A DNA stretch of 64,000 nucleotides from CAWKPF01 sp963851415. GTDB taxonomy: Bacteria; Acidobacteriota; Thermoanaerobaculia; Multivoradales; Multivoraceae. The stretch spans positions 3,844,001-3,908,000 of the forward strand of contig CAWKPF010000002.1 of the NCBI GenBank assembly GCA_963851415.1, written 5' to 3'. The notes beneath the pieces are model-generated. The model worked only from the letters and a program-made list of their open reading frames with translations, did no database searches and was not told the DNA's origin. The position numbers were made by a program, and so were the translations under genes. Below, piece after piece: positions 45,496-54,699 of this stretch (the first letter of the stretch is position 1; each line of letters opens with the position of its first letter).

Positions 45496-47019
45496 ATGGT
45501 GAGCTCTACTCCTTCGAAGCGTCCGGTTCGGGTGCGCGTCGCGCCCTCTCCGACTGGCGATCCTCACGTCGGAACCGCCTATCAGGCGCTGTTCAACTAT
45601 GCGTTCGCTCGCAAGAGCGGCGGCAAGTTCGTCCTGCGGATCGAGGACACCGACCGGGTGCGCTCCCGGCGAGAGTCCGAGGATCTGATCCTCGACTCCC
45701 TGCGCTGGCTGGGGCTCGATTGGGACGAAGGACCCGACAAGGGGGGCCCCCACGCACCGTATCGCCAGAGCGAGCGTCTGGAGATCTATCAATCCTACGC
45801 GCAGAAACTGCTCGATGCGGGCCACGCCTATCGCGACTTCTCGACCCGGGAGGAGCTCGAGGAGGCCCGGGCCGCGCAGCAGGAGAACAAGCAGTTCGAT
45901 CACTACGAGCGCCGCTATCGCGATCTCGATGCGGCCGAGTCGGATCGGCGCGCGGCAGCCGGGGAAGCGCATACGATCCGGCTGAAGGTGCCGCTCGAAG
46001 GGGAGTGCGTGATGCACGACCTGCTGCGCGGCGAGATTCGTCGGGAGTGGTCGCTGATCGACGACCAGATCCTCCTCAAGTCGGACGGATATCCGACCTA
46101 TCATCTCGCCTGTGTCGTCGACGACGAGCTGATGGGGATCAGCCATGTGATCCGGGGCGAAGAGTGGATCAATTCCGTGCCGAAGCATCTGTTGCTCTAT
46201 GAGTACCTGGGCTGGGAGTCTCCGGTGTATGCGCACCTGCCCCTCCTGCGCAACGACGACGCGAACAAGACCAAGCTCTCCAAGCGCAAGAACCCGACTT
46301 CGATCAACTACTTCCGACGAGCGGGCTATCTGCCCGAGGCGATGCTCAACTTCCTCGCGTTGATGGGCGTGTCGCGGGCCGAGGGCGAGGAGAAGTTCTC
46401 TCTCGATGAGTTCATCGCCGACTTCGAGCTGGAGAACGTGACGCTCGGCGGGCCGGTGTTCGACATCGACAAACTGCGCTGGCTCAACGGTCGCTACATT
46501 CGAGAAGACCATGGCACCGAGGGGCTCCGCGAGGCGCTCAAGGCCTGGGCGCTCAACGACCAGATGATCGATGCCATCGTACCGATCGCCAAGCCTCGAC
46601 TCGAGACCCTGGCCGACTGGGGGGCCCTGACCGGGCTCTTCTTCACCGACGAGGTGGAAGTCGATCCGGCGGAGCTCGAGCTCAAGGACAAGAGTCCCGA
46701 GGAGCTCATGGAGATCTTCCAGGTCGCCGTGTGGCGCTTCGAGGCGCTTCGCGCCTGGACGCCCGAGAACATCGAACAGGTGCTGCGCGACCTGAGCGAG
46801 CGGCTCGACATCAAGATGCGCGATCTGACGCGGCCGTTCTACGTGGCGATGTCGGGCCGGACTTCCTCCACGCCGCTGTTCGAGTCCATGGCGATCCTCG
46901 GATCCGATCTCACTCGGGTGCGTTTGCGCCGGGCGATCGATCTGATGGGAGGACTGGGTGGGAAGAAGATGAAGAAGCTGGAGAAGCGTTACGCGCAGTG
47001 GTTCGCAACCGGCCACTGA
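45496..47019 (+). CDS. gltX: Glutamyl-tRNA synthetase
   Basis: 507 residues, full-length class I aminoacyl-tRNA synthetase. The HIGH-type motif is PSPTGDPHVGTAYQALFN, the Glu/ATP contact FVLRIEDTDRVRS, and the KMSKS-type motif TKLSKRKNP, near residue 260. The C-terminal helical anticodon-binding domain is present. It charges tRNA-Glu with glutamate. Because glnS lies 9 kb away, charging of tRNA-Gln probably does not depend on this enzyme, so it is likely a discriminating GluRS (inference). ATG at 45496; it follows the propeller gene closely and is convergent with the secreted-protein operon at 47047. Confidence 0.95.
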   Translation: MVSSTPSKRPVRVRVAPSPTGDPHVGTAYQALFNYAFARKSGGKFVLRIEDTDRVRSRRESEDLILDSLRWLGLDWDEGPDKGGPHAPYRQSERLEIYQSYAQKLLDAGHAYRDFSTREELEEARAAQQENKQFDHYERRYRDLDAAESDRRAAAGEAHTIRLKVPLEGECVMHDLLRGEIRREWSLIDDQILLKSDGYPTYHLACVVDDELMGISHVIRGEEWINSVPKHLLLYEYLGWESPVYAHLPLLRNDDANKTKLSKRKNPTSINYFRRAGYLPEAMLNFLALMGVSRAEGEEKFSLDEFIADFELENVTLGGPVFDIDKLRWLNGRYIREDHGTEGLREALKAWALNDQMIDAIVPIAKPRLETLADWGALTGLFFTDEVEVDPAELELKDKSPEELMEIFQVAVWRFEALRAWTPENIEQVLRDLSERLDIKMRDLTRPFYVAMSGRTSSTPLFESMAILGSDLTRVRLRRAIDLMGGLGGKKMKKLEKRYAQWFATGH

Positions 47020-47046
47020 GGGAGAGCGTCTGCTTCACGACTGCGC

Positions 47047-48246
47047 CTAGGGATCCTCCGGCTGGAAGCGCCAGCTCCAGATCCCGGTCGTCGCCTCCGG
47101 TGTGTGGTCGCGCGCGGGCTGCGCTTCCAGATCGACTTCGAAGGGTCGACCGACGCTGTTCCCGGACCGATCTTCGAGGCGAAGGTCCACCCGAACCTCG
47201 TGAACCCCTCGACTCCAGGGGCGCTCGGGGAGGAACGTCCATCGGGTTTCCTCTCGGTCGATCTCGACGCGTCCGGTGAGCGGCTCGCCGTCCGGAGCGA
47301 TGACCCGGATCCAGCGAGCCATCAGAGCCCGATCGAGCGGCTCGTCGACCGTCACGATGAGCGGCTCGCGCGATCCCGCCCTCGGTCTCTGCCATTGCCA
47401 CAGCTCGGGGTCGGGGGAGTCGTAGTCCGGTGCGCTGACCCGAAAGGCCTTGCGAAACGGCGCCCTCAGTGGATGGCCCGCAGCGTCCGGCCAGGCCTCG
47501 TCGATGACCAGGGCGAAGTCGAAGCCGCCCTCGAGCGCCGGCCCGACCTCCTGCTTCGGCTTCAGGCCCGATTTGATCCGACCGGGGTCGAAGAGCAGCG
47601 TGAGCCTCGTACCGCTCGGATCCCAGAGCTCGTGCTCGAGCTCGATGAAAGCGAGCTCGACGGCACGCCCGTTCTGATCGACGATGTCGACGTAGCGGTA
47701 CGCATCGCCCTGACTCATCGGCGCGGAAAAGTGCAGGTAGAGCTTGAGCAGATTCTCGGGCAGGAGCTCCGAGGAAGGAAAGACCGCCTCGACCTCGGTG
47801 GTCGGGGGCTCGTCTCCGGGCGGGACGTCCAGCTCGAGACGGAGCTCGGAGCTCGGGGAGAGCGACGCAACCATGCTCTCGGGAAGCATAAGGCGGAGAA
47901 ACCCGGGTCGAAAGACCGCGATGTACTTCAGCCCTCCCTCCAGGGGGAAGCGGGGCTGGAGGACGAGGCCCCCACGATCGACCCGACAGCGGGATGCCAC
48001 CGCGGGGGCGTCAGCGCTGTCGAGGTGAAGAGAGAGCAGGCCTTGCCACTGGGACGGGCTCGGAGCCTGCTCGGCGAGAGCCGTGAGGATCGGTTCGGCG
48101 AGGCCTTCGACCCGAAGCTCGGGCCGCATGCCGTCTGCGAGCGCTGCGCCACCGGCAAGGGAAAGAGTCGCCTCGTCTGCTTCCAGCGCAGGCACCAGGG
48201 TCGAGACGACCACGATCGCCAGTCGAAGCGCGAGGCGATGCGCCAC
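47047..48246 (-). CDS. Secreted Ig-like (SbsA/Big_5-type) domain protein
   Basis: 399 residues with a signal peptide (LRLAIVVVSTLVPALEA). The mature part has beta-sandwich stretches recalling bacterial Ig-like Big_5/SbsA domains: LPENLLKLYLHFSAPMSQGDA, PSGTRLTLLFDPGRIK, and REPLIVTVDEPLDRALMARWI with WTFLPERPWSRGVHEVRV. The sequence LYLHFSAPM is diagnostic of the type that reads L-x-V-x-F-S-x-P-M. No catalytic motif is seen. It starts 17 bases after the stop of the propeller-like gene at 48264 on the same strand, so the two make a bicistronic unit, probably of cell-surface or periplasmic proteins. Confidence 0.7.
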   Translation of the reverse strand: MAHRLALRLAIVVVSTLVPALEADEATLSLAGGAALADGMRPELRVEGLAEPILTALAEQAPSPSQWQGLLSLHLDSADAPAVASRCRVDRGGLVLQPRFPLEGGLKYIAVFRPGFLRLMLPESMVASLSPSSELRLELDVPPGDEPPTTEVEAVFPSSELLPENLLKLYLHFSAPMSQGDAYRYVDIVDQNGRAVELAFIELEHELWDPSGTRLTLLFDPGRIKSGLKPKQEVGPALEGGFDFALVIDEAWPDAAGHPLRAPFRKAFRVSAPDYDSPDPELWQWQRPRAGSREPLIVTVDEPLDRALMARWIRVIAPDGEPLTGRVEIDREETRWTFLPERPWSRGVHEVRVDLRLEDRSGNSVGRPFEVDLEAQPARDHTPEATTGIWSWRFQPEDP

Positions 48247-48263
48247 CGCGGTGGTCTTCCGAG

Positions 48264-49397
48264 TCAGGGCAGGTCGATCGAGCGCAACCGCGCCCCCTCG
48301 TCGTTCTGCTGCAGGATGACTGCCTGCACCTGACCGTAGCGATCGAGCTGCACGACGTCATCGAGCCCCTCGATCGTGTCGTAGGTGAGGCCCGCCTTGT
48401 CAGAGACCGGTTCGGTGATCTCATCGATGTCTTCGAGCTGCTCGAGTCCGACCTTCATCACGCCGCGGCTGCTGTTGGCCATCAGCAGGTAGTCCTTGGC
48501 ATCCATCTGGTAGACGATCATGTCGAGAGGCCGATTGCGGTTTCCCAGCTCGGCCACGGTCGTGCCGGTCAGCTTCTGGCTCTCGGCCAGGTCGGCCAGG
48601 GGGAAGCGCACCAGGGGTGTGCAGGTGTAGGCGGCGAGGACGTGAGCGGCGGTGCCGGTCTCGTAGAGAGTGAGCGTGCGGATTGGTGCATGCGTCTCCC
48701 ACTTGCCGTGGGCGCCGTGAAAGACCTCGACGCTGGTGCCCTCGCTCACTCCGGTGAACGGGAAGGCCAGGGTGCGCAGGTTGGAGGAGAACTCTTCGTT
48801 GGAGAGGCCGGTGACGAGAAGAGTGTCGTCGACGAAGGCGAGGTCGGTGATCGCTTCCTGCCGAAGGCTGTTGCCACGGCGGTCCCTGGTCTCCTCGGAC
48901 ACCGGGTTGGGCAGCTCGGCCTGAGCGTAGTTGACCTTGTCGAGATCGAGCAGCTCCGGCGTGCCACCGCTGGTCACTCGCACGATGACCGCAGCGGCAT
49001 CGGGCCCGAGGCCACGCGAGACCGAAAGGTAGATCTTGTGCGACAGTGGGTTGACCGCCAGGTCGTGAATCCGGATCTGATCGCGCTCGGTGCCGAGCAG
49101 GCTCGCGATGGCCGCGTCGATCCTCTCGAGGTCGAGGGGCTTGGCCTCCTCCCGCGCGGAGTCTCCTGTGTCGATGGCGAAGATCGCGGCTGACTGCGAG
49201 TCGGCGGCGAAGAGCACACCATCGGGGCCGAAGGCCAACGGGCCAATGGACTTCATCGGAGGTGTGCCGACCTTGGCGGAAGCGCCCAGGTCGACCGGCG
49301 TCGTCGCAGCGCCGACGGGTAGGGCGATCAGGCCGAGGCTCAGGGCGACAATGAGAACGACGCCGAGGTGAGGGATCGAGAGGTTCGATGGCTTCAT
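48264..49397 (-). CDS. Secreted propeller-like protein of unknown function
   Basis: 377 residues with a signal peptide (LGVVLIVALSLGLIALPVGAA). The repeated pattern GPLAFGPDGVLFAADSQSA, TDLAFVDDTLLVTGLSNEE and YDTIEGLDDVVQLDRYGQV suggests a six- or seven-bladed NHL/SMP-30-like propeller. No catalytic residues or heme/metal motifs are apparent. The ATG at 49397 is preceded by GGAG, and a promoter candidate lies about 40 bases further upstream. It is the first gene of a pair with the Ig-like protein. The similar size and secretion suggest a shared extracytoplasmic role, which cannot be named. Confidence 0.65.
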   Translation of the reverse strand: MKPSNLSIPHLGVVLIVALSLGLIALPVGAATTPVDLGASAKVGTPPMKSIGPLAFGPDGVLFAADSQSAAIFAIDTGDSAREEAKPLDLERIDAAIASLLGTERDQIRIHDLAVNPLSHKIYLSVSRGLGPDAAAVIVRVTSGGTPELLDLDKVNYAQAELPNPVSEETRDRRGNSLRQEAITDLAFVDDTLLVTGLSNEEFSSNLRTLAFPFTGVSEGTSVEVFHGAHGKWETHAPIRTLTLYETGTAAHVLAAYTCTPLVRFPLADLAESQKLTGTTVAELGNRNRPLDMIVYQMDAKDYLLMANSSRGVMKVGLEQLEDIDEITEPVSDKAGLTYDTIEGLDDVVQLDRYGQVQAVILQQNDEGARLRSIDLP

Positions 49398-49432
49398 GGC
49401 TGACTCCTTCTCGCTTCCGGTCGCCTGGACGA

Positions 49433-49461
49433 ATCACAGACAACTGCGGACATTTCGTCAA
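49433..49461 (-). promoter_or_regulatory. Candidate sigma-70-type promoter of the secreted-protein pair
   Basis: On the minus strand TTGACG (49461-49456) is separated by 17 bases from TGTGAT (49438-49433). The -35 element matches 5/6 and the -10 element 4/6, with standard spacing. It lies about 35 bases upstream of the ATG at 49397. Confidence 0.4.
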
Positions 49462-49611
49462 TGATGTCGGAGGTGGTGGAATGGTACACCCGTATGCTCC
49501 TGTTCGAGATCGAAGGTCTTTACGGATGCAGCGGTATCGGCGGAATCAGGGCCGTTTCAGCGGAGGGCCGCTCCACGGCTCCGTCCTCCAGCTCCCCCCA
49601 ATGCTCCACCC

Positions 49612-50976
49612 ATGCTTTTTCGGACGTCATCGATGACTCGAGCTCTCGGTGCTGGGTCACTCGTGATGCCGTGCCGACAGGGTCCGGGACTCTTTCTCGG
49701 GCTCGTCCTCGTCCTCTTCAGCGCTGCCTTGCTCAGCGGCTGCGGCGAATCGCCGCGCCGCGGACGTGTGTGGATCGTCGGGATCGACGGGGCCTCGCCC
49801 CTGGTCATGGACGATCTGCTCGCACAGCAACGCCTCCCCACCCTGGGAGCTCTCGCCGAAAGCGGGGTCTACGCACAGATCGACTCCGGGGTGCGCCCGC
49901 TCGCGTCCCCGGTGGTCTGGACCAGTGTCGCTACCGGGAAGGATCCCTCCCAGCACGGCATCCTCGACTTCACGAAGGACGAGGGGGGGCGTCGGGTCAT
50001 GTACGACGCCGTCGATCGCCTGGTGCCCGCACTCTGGAACATCGCTTCGGAGGCTGGACTGAGCGTCGCGGTCGTCAACTGGTGGAATACGTTTCCTCCG
50101 GAAGTGGTCGATGGCGTGATCGTGTCCGACTACGCTCTGCCCGGCATGGACCGGGAGCGCTCCGAGTTCCTCGGCGCCGAGAACGATGCGAGCTCCCCGG
50201 TCGTTGCCTATCCTGCGGCGCGCTCGGCGCAGATTCGAGCGTGGTTGGCCGAGCCCCCTGGCGAGGGCGACCCAGCCAACCCGTTCGCGGACCCGGAGAT
50301 CGTGGAGGAGGGGATCTTCTTCACCCCGTTGATCCAGCAGTACGAGCGTGATGTGGCCTTGACTCGCCTGGCCGAGCGTCTCGAGGACGAGCACGAGGCC
50401 GATCTCACTCTCGTGCTGCTCACCGGGATCGATCGGAGCTCTCATATTCTCTGGCGCTACATCGAGCCCGAGGGTGTCCCTGCCGATCTGCGGCCGCGAG
50501 AAGAGAGCATCGAAACGGGTCGTGCGCTGCTCGAGAGCTACTACGAAATGACCGACCAGCTCCTGGGGCGTATCCTGGCCCACTGCGACCTGGAGCGGGA
50601 TCTGGTGATCGTGCTCTCCGATCACGGATTCGAGCCCGGAGAGACTCGGATGATCACCGGTCGCCATGCAACCGACCGGGCAGCCAGGGGGGTGCTCTTT
50701 GCTGCCGGTCGAGGAATCGATTCCGATGCGGTTGCCTCGGAGGCTCGAGTCGTGGACGTCTTCCCGACGGTACTGCAGTGGCTTCGACTACCCCTTGCGA
50801 ACGATCTGGCCGGGCGTGCGCTGACGGAACTGTTCCTCGCAAAGAGTCCGCTCCTTGCTCCGCATCCTTCGGTCCCGACCTACGACGACCTGCCGATCGA
50901 GCGGCTGGATGTCGAGGACGAGGCGACGCAGTCGAGGATCGTGGAGGAGCTTCGGGCCCTGGGCTATCTGCAGTGA
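49612..50976 (+). CDS. Alkaline-phosphatase-superfamily phosphodiesterase lipoprotein
   Basis: 454 residues of the type I phosphodiesterase/nucleotide pyrophosphatase-like family. A hydrophobic segment and lipobox (LVLFSAALLSGC) indicate a lipoprotein. VWIVGIDGASPLVMDDLL carries the first metal Asp. SPVVWTSVATGK has Thr in the position of the nucleophile. GILDF, then LTGIDRSSHILWRY and VIVLSDHGFEPG, give the remaining metal ligands (Asp, His). It is expected to hydrolyse phosphodiesters or phosphomonoesters in the cell envelope. The exact start is uncertain (ATGs at 49612, 49633 and 49666); the last lies closest to the signal peptide. No operon partner. Confidence 0.8.
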   Translation: MLFRTSSMTRALGAGSLVMPCRQGPGLFLGLVLVLFSAALLSGCGESPRRGRVWIVGIDGASPLVMDDLLAQQRLPTLGALAESGVYAQIDSGVRPLASPVVWTSVATGKDPSQHGILDFTKDEGGRRVMYDAVDRLVPALWNIASEAGLSVAVVNWWNTFPPEVVDGVIVSDYALPGMDRERSEFLGAENDASSPVVAYPAARSAQIRAWLAEPPGEGDPANPFADPEIVEEGIFFTPLIQQYERDVALTRLAERLEDEHEADLTLVLLTGIDRSSHILWRYIEPEGVPADLRPREESIETGRALLESYYEMTDQLLGRILAHCDLERDLVIVLSDHGFEPGETRMITGRHATDRAARGVLFAAGRGIDSDAVASEARVVDVFPTVLQWLRLPLANDLAGRALTELFLAKSPLLAPHPSVPTYDDLPIERLDVEDEATQSRIVEELRALGYLQ

Positions 50977-51010
50977 TCCTTCGGGCTTCACGCCGCGGCG
51001 GATCGCACCG

Positions 51011-52483
51011 TCACGGCTCGCCGGTCAGTCCCATCTCTTCGCTGTCGGTGTCGCGGGCTCGTTCGAAGGCTGCAACGGGCTCCTCGGTCCTGACCTGCTC
51101 CAGCCAGAACACCCCGTCGTAGGGCACGCTGTTCCCCCGGGTCGAGGCGAAGTCGATGTCTCCATCGCCGTCCAGGTCCAAGGCCAGGAACTTGTCGAAC
51201 ATGCCTCGCTTACGCCGCGAGATGTCGAATCGGGTCCATTCCCGGGTTGCATCCCCCGGATTGGCGAACCAGGCGAGTCGGCCCAGGGAATCGTCCGCAG
51301 TGACCACTCCATCCTGATCTCTGGGGCCTCGGCTGTATCCGCCCGCCATCATGTCGAGGTCGCCGTCGTCGTCGATATCTGCAGCGACGAGGCCCACGAG
51401 CTCGTCGGGCGAGAAGGTGCCGATCGGGTGCAGCGTCCAGCTGCCGTCGATCGAGGGAGGCTGTTCGAGCCAGACCAGGTGCTGAAAGGACTCGTTGGTC
51501 ACGATGTCGAGGCGCTCGTCGCCGTTCAAGTCGACGAAGTGCATGTTGAATCCGGTGACGCCGTGCTCGCCTCCAGGGGCTGCGGCGTACGATCCCGTGA
51601 TCTCGATCGGGTGCTCGACGAACTCGATGGCGTCGCTGGTCGTGTTCTCGAACCAGAGGATTCGCCGTTCGGCCACCGAGCCGCCGACCACGTCGAGATC
51701 TCCGTCGCCGTCGAGGTCGATCGGCTGCGAGTTGATCGGCCAGACGATGCGGGTCAGCTCGTGCTCGATCCACGACGCGTCCTGGAGCGGGTCGCCGGTC
51801 AGCTCGAACCAGGAGATGGTGTTGAGCGTCTCTGAGTCTCCGTTCTGCTCTCCCTTGTTGGCTGCGACGACTTCGAGGCGACCGTCCTGGTCGAAGTCGG
51901 CGAGGAACACGCGGATGAAAGACCCTCGGCCCGTCGTGAGGTTCGGGATGCGCCTCTTCCACGGTGCGGTTCTCGCATGTTCGCCCGGGTTCTCGAAGTA
52001 GATCAGGTGGGCGAGCTCGACCGCCGCCATCACATCCGGGTAGCCGTCGCCGTTCATGTCGCCGATGGCCACGTCCTCGGCCGCACCGGCGTCGGGGCCC
52101 TCGGCCAGGGTGACGGAATCCCAGGCGAGCTCATCGCCCCGCTTGAAGGAGATCCGTATGTGGCCGTCGGCCACACCGTCGTACTCGGTATCGGACTCGT
52201 GCACCGAGACGATGTCCAGGTGCCCGTCGAGGTCGAGGTCGCCCATGGCCAGCCCGTCGCTTCCTGCGAGCTCGACTCCACTGATCGAAACGTCGTCGAT
52301 GAGGTGCTCGCGCCAGGAGATGTAGGCTCCATTGGCGGCCTGGGCCCGGGTAGGCCGGTCACCGACTCCGGCCGGGGCGCTTGCAGACTCTCTTTGCCCG
52401 TCGCAGCCGGCTGAAGTCAGGGCCCCGACAGCGCAGAAGACAGCAGCGCGGACCAGAATCGGGAAACGGTCAGTCGCAGACAT
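51011..52483 (-). CDS. FG-GAP/VCBS repeat lipoprotein
   Basis: 490 residues. The N-terminus (AVFCAVGALTSAGC) is a lipobox, so a lipid-anchored protein is likely. At least seven FG-GAP/VCBS blades with calcium-binding D-x-D-x-D-G loops follow: GDLDLDGHLDIV, GDMNGDGYPDVM, ADFDQDGRLEVV, IDLDGDGDLDVV, VDLNGDERLDIV, ADIDDDGDLDMM and LDLDGDGDIDFA. The fold resembles the integrin alpha propeller. Probably a surface or periplasmic binding protein; ligand unknown. The ATG at 52483 has GAGG eight bases upstream, and GTG 52492 is in frame. It is divergent from the alkylsulfatase gene, with about 150 bases between. Confidence 0.85.
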   Translation of the reverse strand: MSATDRFPILVRAAVFCAVGALTSAGCDGQRESASAPAGVGDRPTRAQAANGAYISWREHLIDDVSISGVELAGSDGLAMGDLDLDGHLDIVSVHESDTEYDGVADGHIRISFKRGDELAWDSVTLAEGPDAGAAEDVAIGDMNGDGYPDVMAAVELAHLIYFENPGEHARTAPWKRRIPNLTTGRGSFIRVFLADFDQDGRLEVVAANKGEQNGDSETLNTISWFELTGDPLQDASWIEHELTRIVWPINSQPIDLDGDGDLDVVGGSVAERRILWFENTTSDAIEFVEHPIEITGSYAAAPGGEHGVTGFNMHFVDLNGDERLDIVTNESFQHLVWLEQPPSIDGSWTLHPIGTFSPDELVGLVAADIDDDGDLDMMAGGYSRGPRDQDGVVTADDSLGRLAWFANPGDATREWTRFDISRRKRGMFDKFLALDLDGDGDIDFASTRGNSVPYDGVFWLEQVRTEEPVAAFERARDTDSEEMGLTGEP

Positions 52484-52635
52484 GATGGACACCTCGGGGG
52501 AGCTCCCTGGACGATCGGCCCACGGATCCGCGGGGCATGATTGTAGCTCCCCATGAAGGCCCCGAGCGACTCGACGCTAGACTGGCCGGCAACCAGTACC
52601 GCTTGGAGTCCCGCCAAATCCCGGAGAGCTCTTCC

Positions 52636-54699
52636 ATGCCACGACGCATCAAAGTCCTTCGCCCCACGAGCTTACTGGCCGTGGCGCTGTTCTCCTCCCT
52701 GGCGTCCGGGCAGATCGCTCCGGCACAGCAGATGGCCGAGATCGAGCACTTCCATCCGAAGGGGAAACCACCGTCGGAGAGCACGCGGGCTCTCCAGGCG
52801 GCTCTGCGCGAAAGCCTCCCGTTCGAGGACGACCGGGACTTCGAAGAGCAGCGCAAAGGATTCGTGGCGGTGCCCGACTTCGATCAGATCATCGCGCCGG
52901 ACGGGCATGTGGCCTGGGACATGGGTCAGTACGAGTTCCTCCTCGAAGGTCGGGACTTCGATTCGATCCATCCGTCTCTGCAGCGCCAGGCGATCCTGAA
53001 CATGAACTATGGCCTGTACCAGGTCACGGATCGCATCTACCAGGTGCGCGGCTTCGATCTCGCCAACATGACGTTCATCGAGGGGGACACCGGTTGGATC
53101 GTGATCGACACGCTGACCGCTGCCGAGACTTCCCGAGCGGCACTCGACTTCGTCAACCGAGAGCTCGGTGAGCGCCCCGTCGTGGCCGTCGTGTTCTCAC
53201 ACTCCCACGGCGACCACTTCGGCGGCGTACTGGGGATTCTCGACGAGGCCGATGTGCGCAGCGGCAAGGTGCAACTGATCGCTCCGAAGGGTTTTCTCCA
53301 TCACGTGTTCTCGGAGAACGTCTACGCCGGCAACGCGATGCAGCGGCGACTGCACTACCAGTATGCGGCTCTGCTCGGAGCCAGCCCCTTCGGGCCGGTC
53401 GACAGCGCGATCGGCAAACGGGTGGCCAACGGCCGGATCGGAGTCCTGGTGCCCAATCGCATCATCGAGGAGCCGATCGAAGAGCTCACCCTCGATGGCG
53501 TTCGAATGGTGTTTCACAACACGCCGGGCACCGAGGCCCCGGCCGAGATGAACACGTGGTTCCCCGACTGGAAGGCGTTGTGGATGGCGGAGAACGTCAC
53601 CGGCACGATTCACAACATCTACACGCTGCGCGGTGCACTGGTGCGGGACTCTCTCGCCTGGTCGAAGAAGATCAACGAGGCGCTGTATCTCTTCGGCCAG
53701 GAGGCCGAGGTGATGTTCGCGTCCCACAACTGGCCGCGTTGGGGCAACGAGCGCATTCGCGAGGTGCTGCGCGATCAGCGCGACATCTACGCCCATCTCA
53801 ACAACCAGGTCCTTCATCTGGCCAACAGCGGCGTCACCATCAACCAGATCCACAACGTGTACGAGGTGCCCGAGAGCCTGCAGCGAAAGTGGCATGCGCG
53901 CGGCTACCACGGCTCGTTCGAGCACAACAGCCGTGGCGTGATCAATCGCTATCTCGGCTACTGGGACGCGAATCCGGCCACCCTGGTGCCGGTCTCGCCC
54001 GAGGACAGCGCGCCGCTCTTCGTCGAGATGATGGGTGGGGCGGAGCCGATCCTGGGCAAGGCCGGTGAGCTCTACGAGAGAGGGGAGTACTCCCTCGCGG
54101 TCGAGATTCTCGACAAACTGGTGTACGCCGAGCCCGGGAACCCGGCAGCCAAGGATCTCCTGGCGGACTGCTTCGAGCAACTGGGTTATCGGTTCGAGAG
54201 TCCGAGCTTGCGCAACAGCTTTCTCGCGGCGGCCTACGAGCTGCGCTCCGGAATCCCTCGAGGCCTCCCGCCTCGGGGCAACTCCCCCGACATGCTGCGT
54301 GCGATGCCGGCTGAGCTGTTCTTCGACTACCTCGGCATCCTGGTCGACAGCCGCAAGGCGGTGGGACTGGGGTTCAAGATCAACTTCGTGCTGCCCGACA
54401 CGGGCGAGCAGTTCGTGGTCGAAATGAGCAACGCCACGCTCACCAGTATTCAGGGCTTCCAGGCCGAGGATGCCGATCTCACCGTCGAGATGGACCGCTC
54501 TTCGCTGCTCGCCCTCTCGCTGCAACAGGTGACCGTGTCGGAGCTGATGTCGGCCGGTCGGATCCAGGCTCGGGGCAACCTCCTGGTCTGGCAGCAGCTG
54601 CAGGGAACCCTCGGGCAGTTCGATCCCTTCTTCGAGATCCTACCGGGCACCAAGGCGTCCGCCGAGGAGCCGTCCGATCTCGAAGAGGGAGCCGGGTAG
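52636..54699 (+). CDS. Exported MBL-fold linear alkylsulfatase (SdsA-like)
   Basis: 687 residues. A signal peptide (LLAVALFSSLASGQIAPAQ) precedes a metallo-beta-lactamase domain with the binuclear zinc motif VFSHSHGDHFGG (H-x-H-x-D-H), and later the metal segments GTEAPAEMNTWFPD and FASHNWPRWGN. The dimerisation domain (to about residue 560) and a C-terminal SCP2-like domain (FFDYLGILVDSRKAVGLGFKIN onwards) give the full SdsA1/alkyl-sulfatase architecture. It should release sulfate from primary alkyl sulfates such as SDS. ATG at 52636 with GGAGAG upstream. Its stop overlaps the permease start by one base (TAGTG), so the two are translationally coupled. Confidence 0.92.
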   Translation: MPRRIKVLRPTSLLAVALFSSLASGQIAPAQQMAEIEHFHPKGKPPSESTRALQAALRESLPFEDDRDFEEQRKGFVAVPDFDQIIAPDGHVAWDMGQYEFLLEGRDFDSIHPSLQRQAILNMNYGLYQVTDRIYQVRGFDLANMTFIEGDTGWIVIDTLTAAETSRAALDFVNRELGERPVVAVVFSHSHGDHFGGVLGILDEADVRSGKVQLIAPKGFLHHVFSENVYAGNAMQRRLHYQYAALLGASPFGPVDSAIGKRVANGRIGVLVPNRIIEEPIEELTLDGVRMVFHNTPGTEAPAEMNTWFPDWKALWMAENVTGTIHNIYTLRGALVRDSLAWSKKINEALYLFGQEAEVMFASHNWPRWGNERIREVLRDQRDIYAHLNNQVLHLANSGVTINQIHNVYEVPESLQRKWHARGYHGSFEHNSRGVINRYLGYWDANPATLVPVSPEDSAPLFVEMMGGAEPILGKAGELYERGEYSLAVEILDKLVYAEPGNPAAKDLLADCFEQLGYRFESPSLRNSFLAAAYELRSGIPRGLPPRGNSPDMLRAMPAELFFDYLGILVDSRKAVGLGFKINFVLPDTGEQFVVEMSNATLTSIQGFQAEDADLTVEMDRSSLLALSLQQVTVSELMSAGRIQARGNLLVWQQLQGTLGQFDPFFEILPGTKASAEEPSDLEEGAG

